Assembly (NCBI GenBank): GCA_964036045.1
Contig: OZ038382.1
Coordinates: 43,168,090-43,232,089, forward strand
Length of the DNA stretch: 64,000 nucleotides
Direction: 5' to 3'
Source of the DNA: Eutreptiella sp. 'Long Island Sound 2002'
Taxonomy: Eukaryota > Euglenozoa > Euglenophyceae > Eutreptiales > Eutreptiaceae
Part shown: positions 38,601-51,566 of the stretch, piece by piece
Layout: each line of letters opens with the position of its first letter
Numbering within the stretch: the first letter of the stretch is position 1
Position numbers and translations under genes: made by a program
The notes under the pieces: generated by a model
Told to the model about the DNA's origin: nothing
Databases searched by the model: none
Seen by the model: only the letters and a program-made list of their open reading frames with translations

Positions 38601-40698
38601 CTTTCATAATGAAGTGTGGTGATACTTGCCGACACAATATCTCAAAATTGAATTCGGGACTTTCTGTCAAGTTATTGCAGCTCCCCCTTCAGCGTTCCGG
38701 GAAGGCATTAGAAGAAAATTTAGAAGGGGCATGTTCCATATTTTTGCAAAAAAGTTTCATTTTGGTACGCCACATTTATTGGATTTTCAGGTTGCTGTGT
38801 GGTGGTTGGCTAGGCTGTACGCGTGCTTTCGTAAAGTGGCACCTTTCGCCCTACCCGTTGAAGTTTTCGCTCTGGTCCACTGCCACCACACACCCACACT
38901 GCCATTGCACCCCCCGCCACCCCCGCGCGCGCGCGCTCGCTCGCCTCGTCTCGTCAAGCCAAGGCATGGCTGGCTTGGCTTGGCATGGTATGGTATGGCT
39001 TGGTGTGAGAGCCAGGTGCTTTCATAATGAAGTGTGGTGATACTTGCCGACACAATATCTCAAAATTGAATTCGGGACTTTCTGTCAAGTTATTGCAGCT
39101 CCCCCTTCAGCGTTCCGGGAAGGCATTAGAAGAAAATTTAGAAGGGGCATGTTCCATATTTTTGCAAAAAAGTTTCATTTTGATACGCCACATTTATTGG
39201 ATTTTCAGGTTGCTGCGTGGTGGTTGGCTAGGCTGTACGCGTGCTTTCGTAAAGTGGCACCTTTCGCCCTACCCGTTGAAGTTTTCGCTCTGGTCCACTG
39301 CCACCACACACCCACACTGCCATTGCACCCCCCGCCACCCCCGCGCGCGCGCGCTCGCTCGCCTCGTCTCGTCAAGCCAAGGCATGGCTGGCTTGGCTTG
39401 GCATGGTATGGTATGGCTTGGTGTGAGAGCCAGGTGCTTTCATAATGAAGTGTGGTGATACTTGCCGACACAATATCTCAAAATTGAATTCGGGACTTTC
39501 TGTCAAGTTATTGCAGCTCCCCCTTCAGCGTTCCGGGAAGGCATTAGAAGAAAATTTAGAAGGGGCATGTTCCATATTTTTGCAAAAAAGTTTCATTTTG
39601 GTACGCCACATTTATTGGATTTTCAGGTTGCTGCTTGGTGGTTGGCTAGGCTGTACGCGTGCTTTCGTAAAGTGGCACCTTTCGCCCTACCCGTTGAAGT
39701 TTTCGCTCTGGTCCACTGCCACCACACACCCACACTGCCATTGCACCCCCCGCCACCCCCGCGCGCGCGCGCTCGCTCGCCTCGTCTCGTCAAGCCAAGG
39801 CATGGCTGGCTTGGCTTGGCATGGTATGGTATGGCTTGGTGTGAGAGCCAGGTGCTTTCATAATGAAGTGTGGTGATACTTGCCGACACAATATCTCAAA
39901 ATTGAATTCGGGACTTTCTGTCAAGTTATTGCAGCTCCCCCTTCAGCGTTCCGGGAAGGCATTAGAAGAAAATTTAGACTGGGCATGTTCCATATTTTTG
40001 CAAAAAAGTTTCATTTTGATACGCCACATTTATTGGATTTTCAGGTTGCTGCGTGGTGGTTGGCTAGGCTGTACGCGTGCTTTCGTAAAGTGGCACCTTT
40101 CACCCTACCCGTTGAAGTTTTCGCTCTGGTCCACTGCCACCACACACCCACACTGCCATTGCACCCCCCGCCACCCCCGCGCGCGCGCGCTCGCTCGCCT
40201 CGTCTCGTCAAGCCAAGGCATGGCTGGCTTGGCTTGGCATGGTATGGTATGGCTTGGTGTGAGAGCCAGGTGCTTTCATAATGAAGTGTGGTGATACTTG
40301 CCGACACAATATCTCAAAATTGAATCCGGGACTTTCTGTCAAGTTATTGCAGCTCCCCCTTCAGCGTTCCGGGAAGGCATTAGAAGAAAATTTAGAAGGG
40401 GCATGTTCCATATTTTTGCAAAAAAGTTTCATTTTGGTACGCCACATTTATTGGATTTTCAGGTTGCTGCGTGGTGGTTGGCTAGGCTGTACGCGTGCTT
40501 TCGTAAAGTGGCACCTTTCGCCCTACCCGTTGAAGTTTTCGCTCTGGTCCACTGCCACCACACACCCACACTGCCATTGCACCCCCCGCCACCCCCGCGC
40601 GCGCGCGCTCGCTCGCCTCGTCTCGTCAAGCCAAGGCATGGCTGGCTTGGCTTGGCATGGTATGGTATGGCTTGGTGTGAGAGCCAGGTGCTTTCATA

Positions 40699-41534
40699 AT
40701 GAAGTGTGGTGATACTTGCCGACACAATATCTCAAAATTGAATTCGGGACTTTCTGTCAAGTTATTGCAGCTCCCCCTTCAGCGTTCCGGGAAGGCATTA
40801 GAAGAAAATTTAGAAGGGGCATGTTCCATATTTTTGCAAAAAAGTTTCATTTTGATACGCCACATTTATTGGATTTTCAGGTTGCTGCGTGGTGGTTGGC
40901 TAGGCTGTACGCGTGCTTTCGTAAAGTGGCACCTTTCGCCCTACCTGTTGAAGTTTTCGCTCTGGTCCACTGCCACCACACACCCACACTGCCATTGCAC
41001 CCCCCGCCACCCCCGCGCGCGCGCGCTCGCTCGCCTCGTCTCGTCCAGCCAAGGCATGCCTGGCTTGGCTTGGCATGGTATGGTATGGCTTGGTGTGAGA
41101 GCCAGGTGCTTTCATAATGAAGTGTGGTGATACTTGCCGACACAATATCTCAAAATTGAATTCGGGACTTTCTGTCAAGTTATTGCAGCTCCCCCTTCAG
41201 CGTTCCGGGAAGGCATTAGAAGAAAATTTAGAAGGGGCATGTTCCATATTTTTGCAAAAAAGTTTCATTTTGGTACGCCACATTTATTGGATTTTCAGGT
41301 TGCTGTGTGGTGGTTGGCTAGGCTGTACGCGTGCTTTCGTAAAGTGGCACCTTTCGCCCTACCCGTTGAAGTTTTCGCTCTGGTCCACTGCCACCACACA
41401 CCCACACTGCCATTGCACCCCCCGCCACCCCCGCGCGCGCGCGCTCGCTCGCCTCGTCTCGTCAAGCCAAGGCATGGCTGGCTTGGCTTGGCATGGTATG
41501 GTATGGCTTGGTGTGAGAGCCAGGTGCTTTCATA
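40699..41534 (+). repeat. Two-unit duplication, copy 1
   Basis: Unit 40699 (718A, CTACCTG, CCAGCC) is followed by unit 41117 (TG allele). The same pair follows directly. Private here is GGCATGCCTGG in place of GGCATGGCTGG. Confidence 0.9.
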
Positions 41535-42370
41535 ATGAAGTGTGGTGATACTTGCCGACACAATATCTCAAAATAGAATTCGGGGCTTTCTGTCAAGTTA
41601 TTGCAGCTCCCCCTTCAGCGTTCCGGGAAGGCATTAGAAGAAAATTTAGAAGGGGCATGTTCCATATTTTTGCAAAAAAGTTTCATTTTGATACGCCACA
41701 TTTATTGGATTTTCAGGTTGCTGCGTGGTGGTTGGCTAGGCTGTACGCGTGCTTTCGTAAAGTGGCACCTTTCGCCCTACCTGTTGAAGTTTTCGCTCTG
41801 GTCCACTGCCACCACACACCCACACTGCCATTGCACCCCCCGCCACCCCCGCGCGCGCGCGCTCGCTCGCCTCGTCTCGTCCAGCCAAGGCATGGCTGGC
41901 TTGGCTTGGCATGGTATGGTATGGCTTGGTGTGAGAGCCAGGTGCTTTCATAATGAAGTGTGGTGATACTTGCCGACACAATATCTCAAAATTGAATTCG
42001 GGACTTTCTGTCAAGTTATTGCAGCTCCCCCTTCAGCGTTCCGGGAAGGCATTAGAAGAAAATTTAGAAGGGGCATGTTCCATATTTTTGCAAAAAAGTT
42101 TCATTTTGGTACGCCACATTTATTGGATTTTCAGGTTGCTGTGTGGTGGTTGGCTAGGCTGTACGCGTGCTTTCGTAAAGTGGCACCTTTCGCCCTACCC
42201 GTTGAAGTTTTCGCTCTGGTCCACTGCCACCACACACCCACACTGCCATTGCACCCCCCGCCACCCCCGCGCGCGCGCGCTCGCTCGCCTCGTCTCGTCA
42301 AGCCAAGGCATGGCTGGCTTGGCTTGGCATGGTATGGTATGGCTTGGTGTGAGAGCCAGGTGCTTTCATA
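41535..42370 (+). repeat. Two-unit duplication, copy 2
   Basis: It carries the same markers as 40699-41534. Private changes are AAATAGAATTC (T to A at 41575) and CGGGGCTTTC (A to G at 41585). Confidence 0.9.
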
Positions 42371-45300
42371 ATGAAGTGTGGTGATACTTGCCGACACAAT
42401 ATCTCAAAATTGAATTCGGGACTTTCTGTCAAGTTATTGCAGCTCCCCCTTCAGCGTTCCGGGAAGGCATTAGAAGAAAATTTAGAAGGGGCATGTTCCA
42501 TATTTTTGCAAAAAAGTTTCATTTTGGTACGCCACATTTATTGGATTTTCAGGTTGCTGCCTGGTGGTTGGCTAGGCTGTACGCGTGCTTTCGTAAAGTG
42601 GCACCTTTCGCCCTACCCGTTGAAGTTTTCGCTCTGGTCCACTGCCACCACACACCCACACTGCCATTGCACCCCCCGCCACCCCCGCGCGCGCGCGCTC
42701 GCTCGCCTCGTCTCGTCAAGCCAAGGCATGGCTGGCTTGGCTTGGCATGGTATGGTATGGCTTGGTGTGAGAGCCAGGTGCTTTCATAATGAAGTGTGGT
42801 GATACTTGCCGACACAATATCTCAAAATTGAATTCGGGACTTTCTGTCAAGTTATTGCAGCTCCCCCTTCAGCGTTCCGGGAAGGCATTAGAAGAAAATT
42901 TAGAAGGGGCATGTTCCATATTTTTGCAAAAAAGTTTCATTTTGGTACGCCACATTTATTGGATTTTCAGGTTGCTGCCTGGTGGTTGGCTAGGCTGTAC
43001 GCGTGCTTTCGTAAAGTGGCACCTTTCGCCCTACCCGTTGAAGTTTTCGCTCTGGTCCACTGCCACCACACACCCACACTGCCATTGCACCCCCCGCCAC
43101 CCCCGCGCGCGCGCGCTCGCTCGCCTCGTCTCGTCAAGCCAAGGCATGGCTGGCTTGGCTTGGCATGGTATGGTATGGCTTGGTGTGAGAGCCAGGTGCT
43201 TTCATAATGAAGTGTGGTGATACTTGCCGACACAATATCTCAAAATTGAATTCGGGACTTTCTGTCAAGTTATTGCAGCTCCCCCTTCAGCGTTCCGGGA
43301 AGGCATTAGAAGAAAATTTAGAAGGGGCATGTTCCATATTTTTGCAGAAAAGTTTCATTTTGGTACGCCACATTTATTGGATTTTCAGGTTGCTGCCTGG
43401 TGGTTGGCTAGGCTGTACGCGTGCTTTCGTAAAGTGGCACCTTTCGCCCTACCCGTTGAAGTTTTCGCTCTGGTCCACTGCCACCACACACCCACACTGC
43501 CATTGCACCCCCCGCCACCCCCCCGCGCGCGCGCTCGCTCGCCTCGTCTCGTCCAGCCAAGGCATGGCTGGCTTGGCTTGGCATGGTATGGTATGGCTTG
43601 GTGTGAGAGCCAGGTGCTTTCATAATGAAGTGTGGTGATACTTGCCGACACAATATCTCAAAATTGAATTCGGGACTTTCTGTCAAGTTATTGCAGCTCC
43701 CCCTTCAGCGTTCCGGGAAGGCATTAGAAGAAAATTTAGAAAGGGCATGTTCCATATTTTTGCAAAAAAGTTTCATTTTGGTACGCCACATTTATTGGAT
43801 TTTCAGGTTGCTGCGTGGTGGTTGGCTAGGCTGTACGCGTGCTTTCGTAAAGTGGCACCTTTCGCCCTACCCGTTGAAGTTTTCGCTCTGGTCCACTGCC
43901 ACCACACACCCACACTGCCATTGCACGCCCCGCCACCCCCGCGCGCGCGCGCTCGCTCGCCTCGTCTCGTCAAGCCAAGGCATGGCTGGCTTGGCTTGGC
44001 ATGGTATGGTATGGCTTGGTGTGAGAGCCAGGTGCTTTCATAATGAAGTGTGGTGATACTTGCCGACACAATATCTCAAAATTGAATTCGGGACTTTCTG
44101 TCAAGTTATTGCAGCTCCCCCTTCAGCGTTCCGGGAAGGCATTAGAAGAAAATTTAGAAGGGGCATGTTCCATATTTTTGCAAAAAAGTTTCATTTTGGT
44201 ACGCCACATTTATTGGATTTTCAGGTTGCTGCCTGGTGGTTGGCTAGGCTGTACGCGTGCTTTCGTAAAGTGGCACCTTTCGCCCTACCCGTTGAAGTTT
44301 TCGCTCTGGTCCACTGCCACCACACACCCACACTGCCATTGCACCCCCCGCCACCCCCGCGCGCGCGCGCTCGCTCGCCTCGTCTCGTCAAGCCAAGGCA
44401 TGGCTGGCTTGGCTTGGCATGGTATGGTATGGCTTGGTGTGAGAGCCAGGTGCTTTCATAATGAAGTGTGGTGATACTTGCCGACACAATATCTCAAAAT
44501 TGAATTCGGGACTTTCTGTCAAGTTATTGCAGCTCCCCCTTCAGCGTTCCGGGAAGGCATTAGAAGAAAATTTAGAAGGGGCATGTTCCATATTTTTGCA
44601 AAAAAGTTTCATTTTGGTACGCCACATTTATTGGATTTTCAGGTTGCTGCCTGGTGGTTGGCTAGGCTGTACGCGTGCTTTCGTAAAGTGGCACCTTTCG
44701 CCCTACCCGTTGAAGTTTTCGCTCTGGTCCACTGCCACCACACACCCACACTGCCATTGCACCCCCCGCCACCCCCGCGCGCGCGCGCTCGCTCGCCTCG
44801 TCTCGTCAAGCCAAGGCATGGCTGGCTTGGCTTGGCATGGTATGGTATGGCTTGGTGTGAGAGCCAGGTGCTTTCATAATGAAGTGTGGTGATACTTGCC
44901 GACACAATATCTCAAAATTGAATTCGGGACTTTCTGTCAAGTTATTGCAGCTCCCCCTTCAGCGTTCCGGGAAGGCATTAGAAGAAAATTTAGAAGGGGC
45001 ATGTTCCATATTTTTGCAAAAAAGTTTCATTTTGGTACGCCACATTGATTGGATTTTCAGGTTGCTGCCTGGTGGTTGGCTATGGTGTACGCGTGCTTTC
45101 GTAAAGTGGCACCTTTCGCCCTACCCGTTGAAGTTTTCGCTCTGGTCCACTGCCACCACACACCCACACTGCCATTGCACCCCCCGCCACCCCCGCGCGC
45201 GCGCGCTCGCTCGCCTCGTCTCGTCAAGCCAAGGCATGGCTGGCTTGGCTTGGCATGGTATGGTATGGCTTGGTGTGAGAGCCAGGTGCTTTCATAATGA

Positions 45301-47386
45301 AGTGTGGTGATACTTGCCGACACAATATCTCAAAATTGAATTCGGGACTTTCTGTCAAGTTATTGCAGCTCCCCCTTCAGCGTTCCGGGAAGGCATTAGA
45401 AGAAAATTTAGAAGGGGCATGTTCCATATTTTTGCAAAAAAGTTTCATTTTGGTACGCCACATTTATTGGATTTTCAGGTTGCTGCCTGGTGGTTGGCTA
45501 GGCTGTACGCGTGCTTTCGTAAAGTGGCACCTTTCGCCCTACCCGTTGAAGTTTTCGCTCTGGTCCACTGCCACCACACACCCACACTGCCATTGCACCC
45601 CCCGCCACCCCCGCGCGCGCGCGCTCGCTCGCCTCGTCTCGTCAAGCCAAGGCATGGCTGGCTTGGCTTGGCATGGTATGGTATGGCTTGGTGTGAGAGC
45701 CAGGTGCTTTCATAATGAAGTGTGGTGATACTTGCCGACACAATATCTCAAAATTGAATTCGGGACTTTCTGTCAAGTTATTGCAGCTCCCCCTTCAGCG
45801 TTCCGGGAAGGCATTAGAAGAAAATTTAGAAGGGGCATGTTCCATATTTTTGCAAAAAAGTTTCATTTTGGTACGCCACATTTATTGGATTTTCAGGTTG
45901 CTGCCTGGTGGTTGGCTAGGCTGTACGCGTGCTTTCGTAAAGTGGCACCTTTCGCCCTACCCGTTGAAGTTTTCGCTCTGGTCCACTGCCACCACACACC
46001 CACACTGCCATTGCACCCCCCGCCACCCCCGCGCGCGCGCGCTCGCTCGCCTCGTCTCGTCAAGCCAAGGCATGGCTGGCTTGGCTTGGCATGGTATGGT
46101 ATGGCTTGGTGTGAGAGCCAGGTGCTTTCATAATGAAGTGTGGTGATACTTGCCGACACAATATCTCAAAATTGAATTCGGGACTTTCTGTCAAGTTATT
46201 GCAGCTCCCCCTTCAGCGTTCCGGGAAGGCATTAGAAGAAAATTTAGAAGGGGCATGTTCCATATTTTTGCAAAAAAGTTTCATTTTGGTACGCCACATT
46301 TATTGGATTTTCAGGTTGCTGCCTGGTGGTTGGCTAGGCTGTACGCGTGCTTTCGTAAAGTGGCACCTTTCGCCCTACCCGTTGAAGTTTTCGCTCTGGT
46401 CCACTGCCACCACACACCCACACTGCCATTGCACCCCCCGCCACCCCCGCGCGCGCGCGCTCGCTCGCCTCGTCTCGTCAAGCCAAGGCATGGCTGGCTT
46501 GGCTTGGCATGGTATGGTATGGCTTGGTGTGAGAGCCAGGTGCTTTCATAATGAAGTGTGGTGATACTTGCCGACACAATATCTCAAAATTGAATTCGGG
46601 ACTTTCTGTCAAGTTATTGCAGCTCCCCCTTCAGCGTTCCGGGAAGGCATTAGAAGAAAATTTAGAAGGGGCATGTTCCATATTTTTGCAAAAAAGTTTC
46701 ATTTTGGTACGCCACATTGATTGGATTTTCAGGTTGCTGCCTGGTGGTTGGCTATGGTGTACGCGTGCTTTCGTAAAGTGGCACCTTTCGCCCTACCCGT
46801 TGAAGTTTTCGCTCTGGTCCACTGCCACCACACACCCACACTGCCATTGCACCCCCCGCCACCCCCGCGCGCGCGCGCTCGCTCGCCTCGTCTCGTCAAG
46901 CCAAGGCATGGCTGGCTTGGCTTGGCATGGTATGGTATGGCTTGGTGTGAGAGCCAGGTGCTTTCATAATGAAGTGTGGTGATACTTGCCGACACAATAT
47001 CTCAAAATTGAATTCGGGACTTTCTGTCAAGTTATTGCAGCTCCCCCTTCAGCGTTCCGGGAAGGCATTAGAAGAAAATTTAGAAGGGGCATGTTCCATA
47101 TTTTTGCAAAAAAGTTTCATTTTGGTACGCCACATTTATTGGATTTTCAGGTTGCTGCCTGGTGGTTGGCTAGGCTGTACGCGTGCTTTCGTAAAGTGGC
47201 ACCTTTCGCCCTACCCGTTGAAGTTTTCGCTCTGGTCCACTGCCACCACACACCCACACTGCCATTGCACCCCCCGCCACCCCCGCGCGCGCGCGCTCGC
47301 TCGCCTCGTCTCGTCAAGCCAAGGCATGGCTGGCTTGGCTTGGCATGGTATGGTATGGCTTGGTGTGAGAGCCAGGTGCTTTCATA
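42371..47386 (+). repeat. CC-allele domain 1, 12 units
   Basis: Eleven of twelve units carry GCTGCCTGG; the exception is 43625 (CG allele, with TTTAGAAAGGG and GCACGCCCC). Unit 43207 has GCAGAAAAG and CCAGCC. Units 44879 and 46551 share a three-change haplotype and are four units apart. Confidence 0.9.
44879..46968 (+). repeat. Four-unit spacing of a three-change haplotype
   Basis: Unit 44879 has T to G at 45047, G to T at 45083 and C to G at 45085 (CACATTGATT, then TATGGTG). Unit 46551, four units on, has the identical set at 46719, 46755 and 46757. The units between are plain CC-allele units, so a four-unit copying event is the likely origin. Confidence 0.85.
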
Positions 47387-50300
47387 ATGAAGTGTGGTGA
47401 TACTTGCCGACACAATATCTCAAAATTGAATTCGGGACTTTCTGTCAAGTTATTGCAGCTCCCCCTTCAGCGTTCCGGGAAGGCATTAGAAGAAAATTTA
47501 GAAGGGGCATGTTCCATATTTTTGCAAAAAAGTTTCATTTTGGTACGCCACATTTATTGGATTTTCAGGTTGCTGTGTGGTGGTTGGCTAGGCTGTACGC
47601 GTGCTTTCGTAAAGTGGCACCTTTCGCCCTACCCGTTGAGGTTTTCGCTCTGGTCCACTGCCACCACACACCCACACTGCCATTGCACCCCCCGCCACCC
47701 CCGCGCGCGCGCGCTCGCTCGCCTCGTCTCGTCAAGCCAAGGCATGGCTGGCTTGGCTTGGCATGGTATGGTATGGCTTGGTGTGAGAGCCAGGTGCTTT
47801 CATAATGAAGTGTGGTGATACTTGCCGACACAATATCTCAAAATTGAATTCGGGACTTTCTGTCAAGTTATTGCAGCTCCCCCTTCAGCGTTCCGGGAAG
47901 GCATTAGAAGAAAATTTAGAAGGGGCATGTTCCATATTTTTGCAAAAAAGTTTCATTTTGGTACGCCACATTTATTGGATTTTCAGGTTGCTGCGTGGTG
48001 GTTGGCTAGGCTGTACGCGTGCTTTCGTAAAGTGGCACCTTTCGCCCTACCCGTTGAAGTTTTCGCTCTGGTCCACTGCCACCACACACCCACACTGCCA
48101 TTGCACCCCCCGCCACCCCCCCGCGCGCGCGCTCGCTCGCCTCGTCTCGTCAAGCCAAGGCATGGCTGGCTTGGCTTGGCATGGTAGGGTATGGCTGGGT
48201 GTGAGAGCCAGGTGCTTTCATAATGAAGTGTGGTGATACTTGCCGACACAATATCTCAAAATTGAATTCGGGACTTTCTGTCACGTTATTGCAGCTCCCC
48301 CTTCAGCGTTCCGGGAAGGCATTAGAAGAAAATTTAGAAGGGGCATGTTCCATATTTTTGCAAAAAAGTTTCATTTTGGTACGCCACATTTATTGGATTT
48401 TCAGGTTGCTGCGTGGTGGTTGGCTAGGCTGTACGCGTGCTTTCGTAAAGTGGCACCTTTCGCCCTACCCGTTGAGGTTTTCGCTCTGGTCCACTGCCAC
48501 CACACACCCACACTGCCATTGCACCCCCCGCCACCCCCGCGCGCGCGCGCTCGCTCGCCTCGTCTCGTCAAGCCAAGGCATGGCTGGCTTGGCTTGGCAT
48601 GGTATGGTATGGCTTGGTGTGAGAGCCAGGTGCTTTCATAATGAAGTGTGGTGATACTTGCCGACACAATATCTCAAAATTGAATTCGGGACTTTCTGTC
48701 AAGTTATTGCAGCTCCCCCTTCAGCGTTCCGGGAAGGCATTAGAAGAAAATTTAGAAGGGGCATGTTCCATATTTTTGCAAAAAAGTTTCATTTTGGTAC
48801 GCCACATTTATTGGATTTTCAGGTTGCTGCGTGGTGGTTGGCTAGGCTGTACGCGTGCTTTCGTAAAGTGGCACCTTTCGCCCTACCCGTTGAAGTTTTC
48901 GCTCTGGTCCACTGCCACCACACACCCACACTGCCATTGCACCCCCCGCCACCCCCCCGCGCGCGCGCTCGCTCGCCTCGTCTCGTCAAGCCAAGGCATG
49001 GCTGGCTTGGCTTGGCATGGTATGGTATGGCTTGGTGTGAGAGCCAGGTGCTTTCATAATGAAGTGTGGTGATACTTGCCGACACAATATCTCAAAATTG
49101 AATTCGGGACTTTCTGTCAAGTTATTGCAGCTCCCCCTTCAGCGTTCGGGGAAGGCATTAGAAGAAAATTTAGAAGGGGCATGTTCCATATTTTTGCAAA
49201 AAAGTTTCATTTTGGTACGCCACATTTATTGGATTTTCAGGTTGCTGCCTGGTGGTTGGCTAGGCTGTACGCGTGCTTTCGTAAAGTGGCACCTTTCGCC
49301 CTACCCGTTGAAGTTTTCGCTCTGGTCCACTGCCACCACACACCCACACTGCCATTGCACCCCCCGCCACCCCCGCGCGCGCGCGCTCGCTCGCCTCGTC
49401 TCGTCAAGCCAAGGCATGGCTGGCTTGGCTTGGCATGGTATGGTATGGCTTGGTGTGAGAGCCAGGTGCTTTCATAATGAAGTGTGGTGATACTTGCCGA
49501 CACAATATCTCAAAATTGAATTCGGGACTTTCTGTCAAGTTATTGCAGCTCCCCCTTCAGCGTTCCGGGAAGGCATTAGAAGAAAATTTAGAAGGGGCAT
49601 GTTCCATATTTTTGCAAAAAAGTTTCATTTTGGTACGCCACATTTATTGGATTTTCAGGTTGCTGCGTGGTGGTTGGCTAGCCTGTACGCGTGCTTTCGT
49701 AAAGTGGCACCTTTCGCCCTACCCGTTGAAGTTTTCGCTCTGGTCCACTGCCACCACACACCCACACTGCCATTGCACCCCCCGTAACCCCCCCGCGCGC
49801 GCGCTCGCTCGCCTCGTCTCGTCAAGCCAAGGCATGGCTGGCTTGGCTTGGCATGGTATGGTATGGCTTGGTGTGAGAGCCAGGTGCTTTCATAATGAAG
49901 TGTGGTGATACTTGCCGACACAATATCTAAAAATTGAATTCGGGACTTTCTGTCAAGTTATTGCAGCTCCCCCTTCAGCGTTCCGGGAAGGCATTAGAAG
50001 AAAATTTAGAAGGGGCATGTTCCATATTTTTGCAAAAAAGTTTCATTTTGGTACGCCACATTTATTGGATTTTCAGGTTGCTGTGTGGTGGTTGGCTAGG
50101 CTGTACGCGTGCTTTCGTAAAGTGGCACCTTTCGCCCTACCCGTTGAGGTTTTCGCTCTGGTCCACTGCCACCACACACCCACACTGCCATTGCACCCCC
50201 CGCCACCCCCGCGCGCGCGCGCTCACTCGCCTCGTCTCGTCAAGCCAAGGCATGGCTGGCTTGGCTTGGCATGGTATGGTATGGCTTGGTGTGAGAGCCA

Positions 50301-51566
50301 AGTGCTTTCATAATGAAGTGTGGTGATACTTGCCAACACAATATCTCAAAATTGAATTCGGGACTTTCTGTCAAGTTATTGCAGCTCCCCCTTCAGCGTT
50401 CCGGGAAGGCATTAGAAGAAAATTTAGAAGGGGCATGTTCCATATTTTTGCAAAAAAGTTTCATTTTGGTACGCCACATTTATTGGATTTTCAGGTTGCT
50501 GCGTGGTGGTTGGCTAGGCTGTACGCGTCCTTTCGTAAAGTGGCACCTTTCGCCCTACCCGTTGAAGTTTTCGCTCTGGTCCACTGCCACCACACACCCA
50601 CACTGCCATTGCACCCCCCGCCACCCCCCCGCGCGCGCGCTCGCTCGCCTCGTCTCGTCAAGCCAAGGCATGGCTGGCTTGGCTTGGCATGGTATGGTAT
50701 GGCTTGGTGTGAGAGCCAGGTGCTTTCATAATGAAGTGTGGTGATACTTGCCGACACAATATCTCAAAATTGAATTCGGGACTTTCTCTCAAGTTATTGC
50801 AGCTCCCCCTTCAGCGTTCCGGGAAGGCATTAGAAGAAAATTTAGACTGGGCATGTTCCATATTTTTGCAAAAAAGTTTCATTTTGGTACGCCACATTTA
50901 TTGGATTTTCAGGTTGCTGTGTGGTGGTTGGCTAGGCTGTACGCGTGCTTTCGTAAAGTGGCACCTTTCGCCCTACCCGTTGAGGTTTTCGCTCTGGTCC
51001 ACTGCCACCACACACCCACACTGCCATTGCACCCCCCGCCACCCCCGCGCGCGCGCGCTCGCTCGCCTCGTCTCGTCAAGCCAAGGCATGGCTGGCTTGG
51101 CTTGGCATGGTATGGTATGGCTTGGTGTGAGAGCCAAGTGCTTTCATAATGAAGTGTGGTGATACTTGCCAACACAATATCTCAAAATTGAATTCGGGAC
51201 TTTCTGTCAAGTTATTGCAGCTCCCCCTTCAGCGTTCCGGGAAGGCATTAGAAGAAAATTTAGAAGGGGCATGTTCCATATTTTTGCAAAAAAGTTTCAT
51301 TTTGGTACGCCACATTTATTGGATTTTCAGGTTGCTGCGTGGTGGTTGGCTAGGCTGTACGCGTCCTTTCGTAAAGTGGCACCTTTCGCCCTACCCGTTG
51401 AAGTTTTCGCTCTGGTCCACTGCCACCACACACCCACACTGCCATTGCACCCCCCGCCACCCCCCCGCGCGCGCGCTCGCTCGCCTCGTCTCGTCAAGCC
51501 AAGGCATGGCTGGCTTGGCTTGGCATGGTATGGTATGGCTTGGTGTGAGAGCCAGGTGCTTTCATA
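47387..51566 (+). repeat. Mixed-haplotype island between CC domains, 10 units
   Basis: The first units repeat a haplotype order found 23.4 kb upstream: TG with GTTGAGG (47387), half-changed pentamers (47805), GTCACGTTATT (48223), compare 23978-24396-24814. Unit 49477 has GGCTAGCCTG and CCCCGTAACC. Unit 49895 has ATCTAAAAATTG. Then a two-unit duplication follows: 49895-50313 and 50731-51149 share AGCCAAGTG, GCCAACACA and CGCGTCCTTTC. Confidence 0.85.
50313..51566 (+). repeat. Two-unit duplication marked by GCCAACACA
   Basis: Units 50313 and 51149, 836 bp apart, share GCCAACACA (G to A at 50335) and GCGTCCTTTC. The units before each (49895 and 50731) both end in AGCCAAGTG. Unit 50731 differs by TTTCTCTCAAG and TTTAGACTGGG; the latter is shared with unit 39863. 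Confidence 0.85.

Larger units (their letters stand above)
31085..40698 (+). repeat. Interleaved CT-allele and 718A zone, 23 units
   Basis: All eight CT-allele units of the window are here (31503, 33175, 33593, 34429, 35683, 36937, 37773, 39445). Ten units carry TTTTGATACG instead of TTTTGGTACG (31921, 32339, 32757, 34847, 35265, 36101, 36519, 37355, 39027, 39863). No unit has both. Unit 39863 also has TTTAGACTGGG and TTTCACCC. Unit 36101 combines 718A with CC, as if recombinant. Confidence 0.85.
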
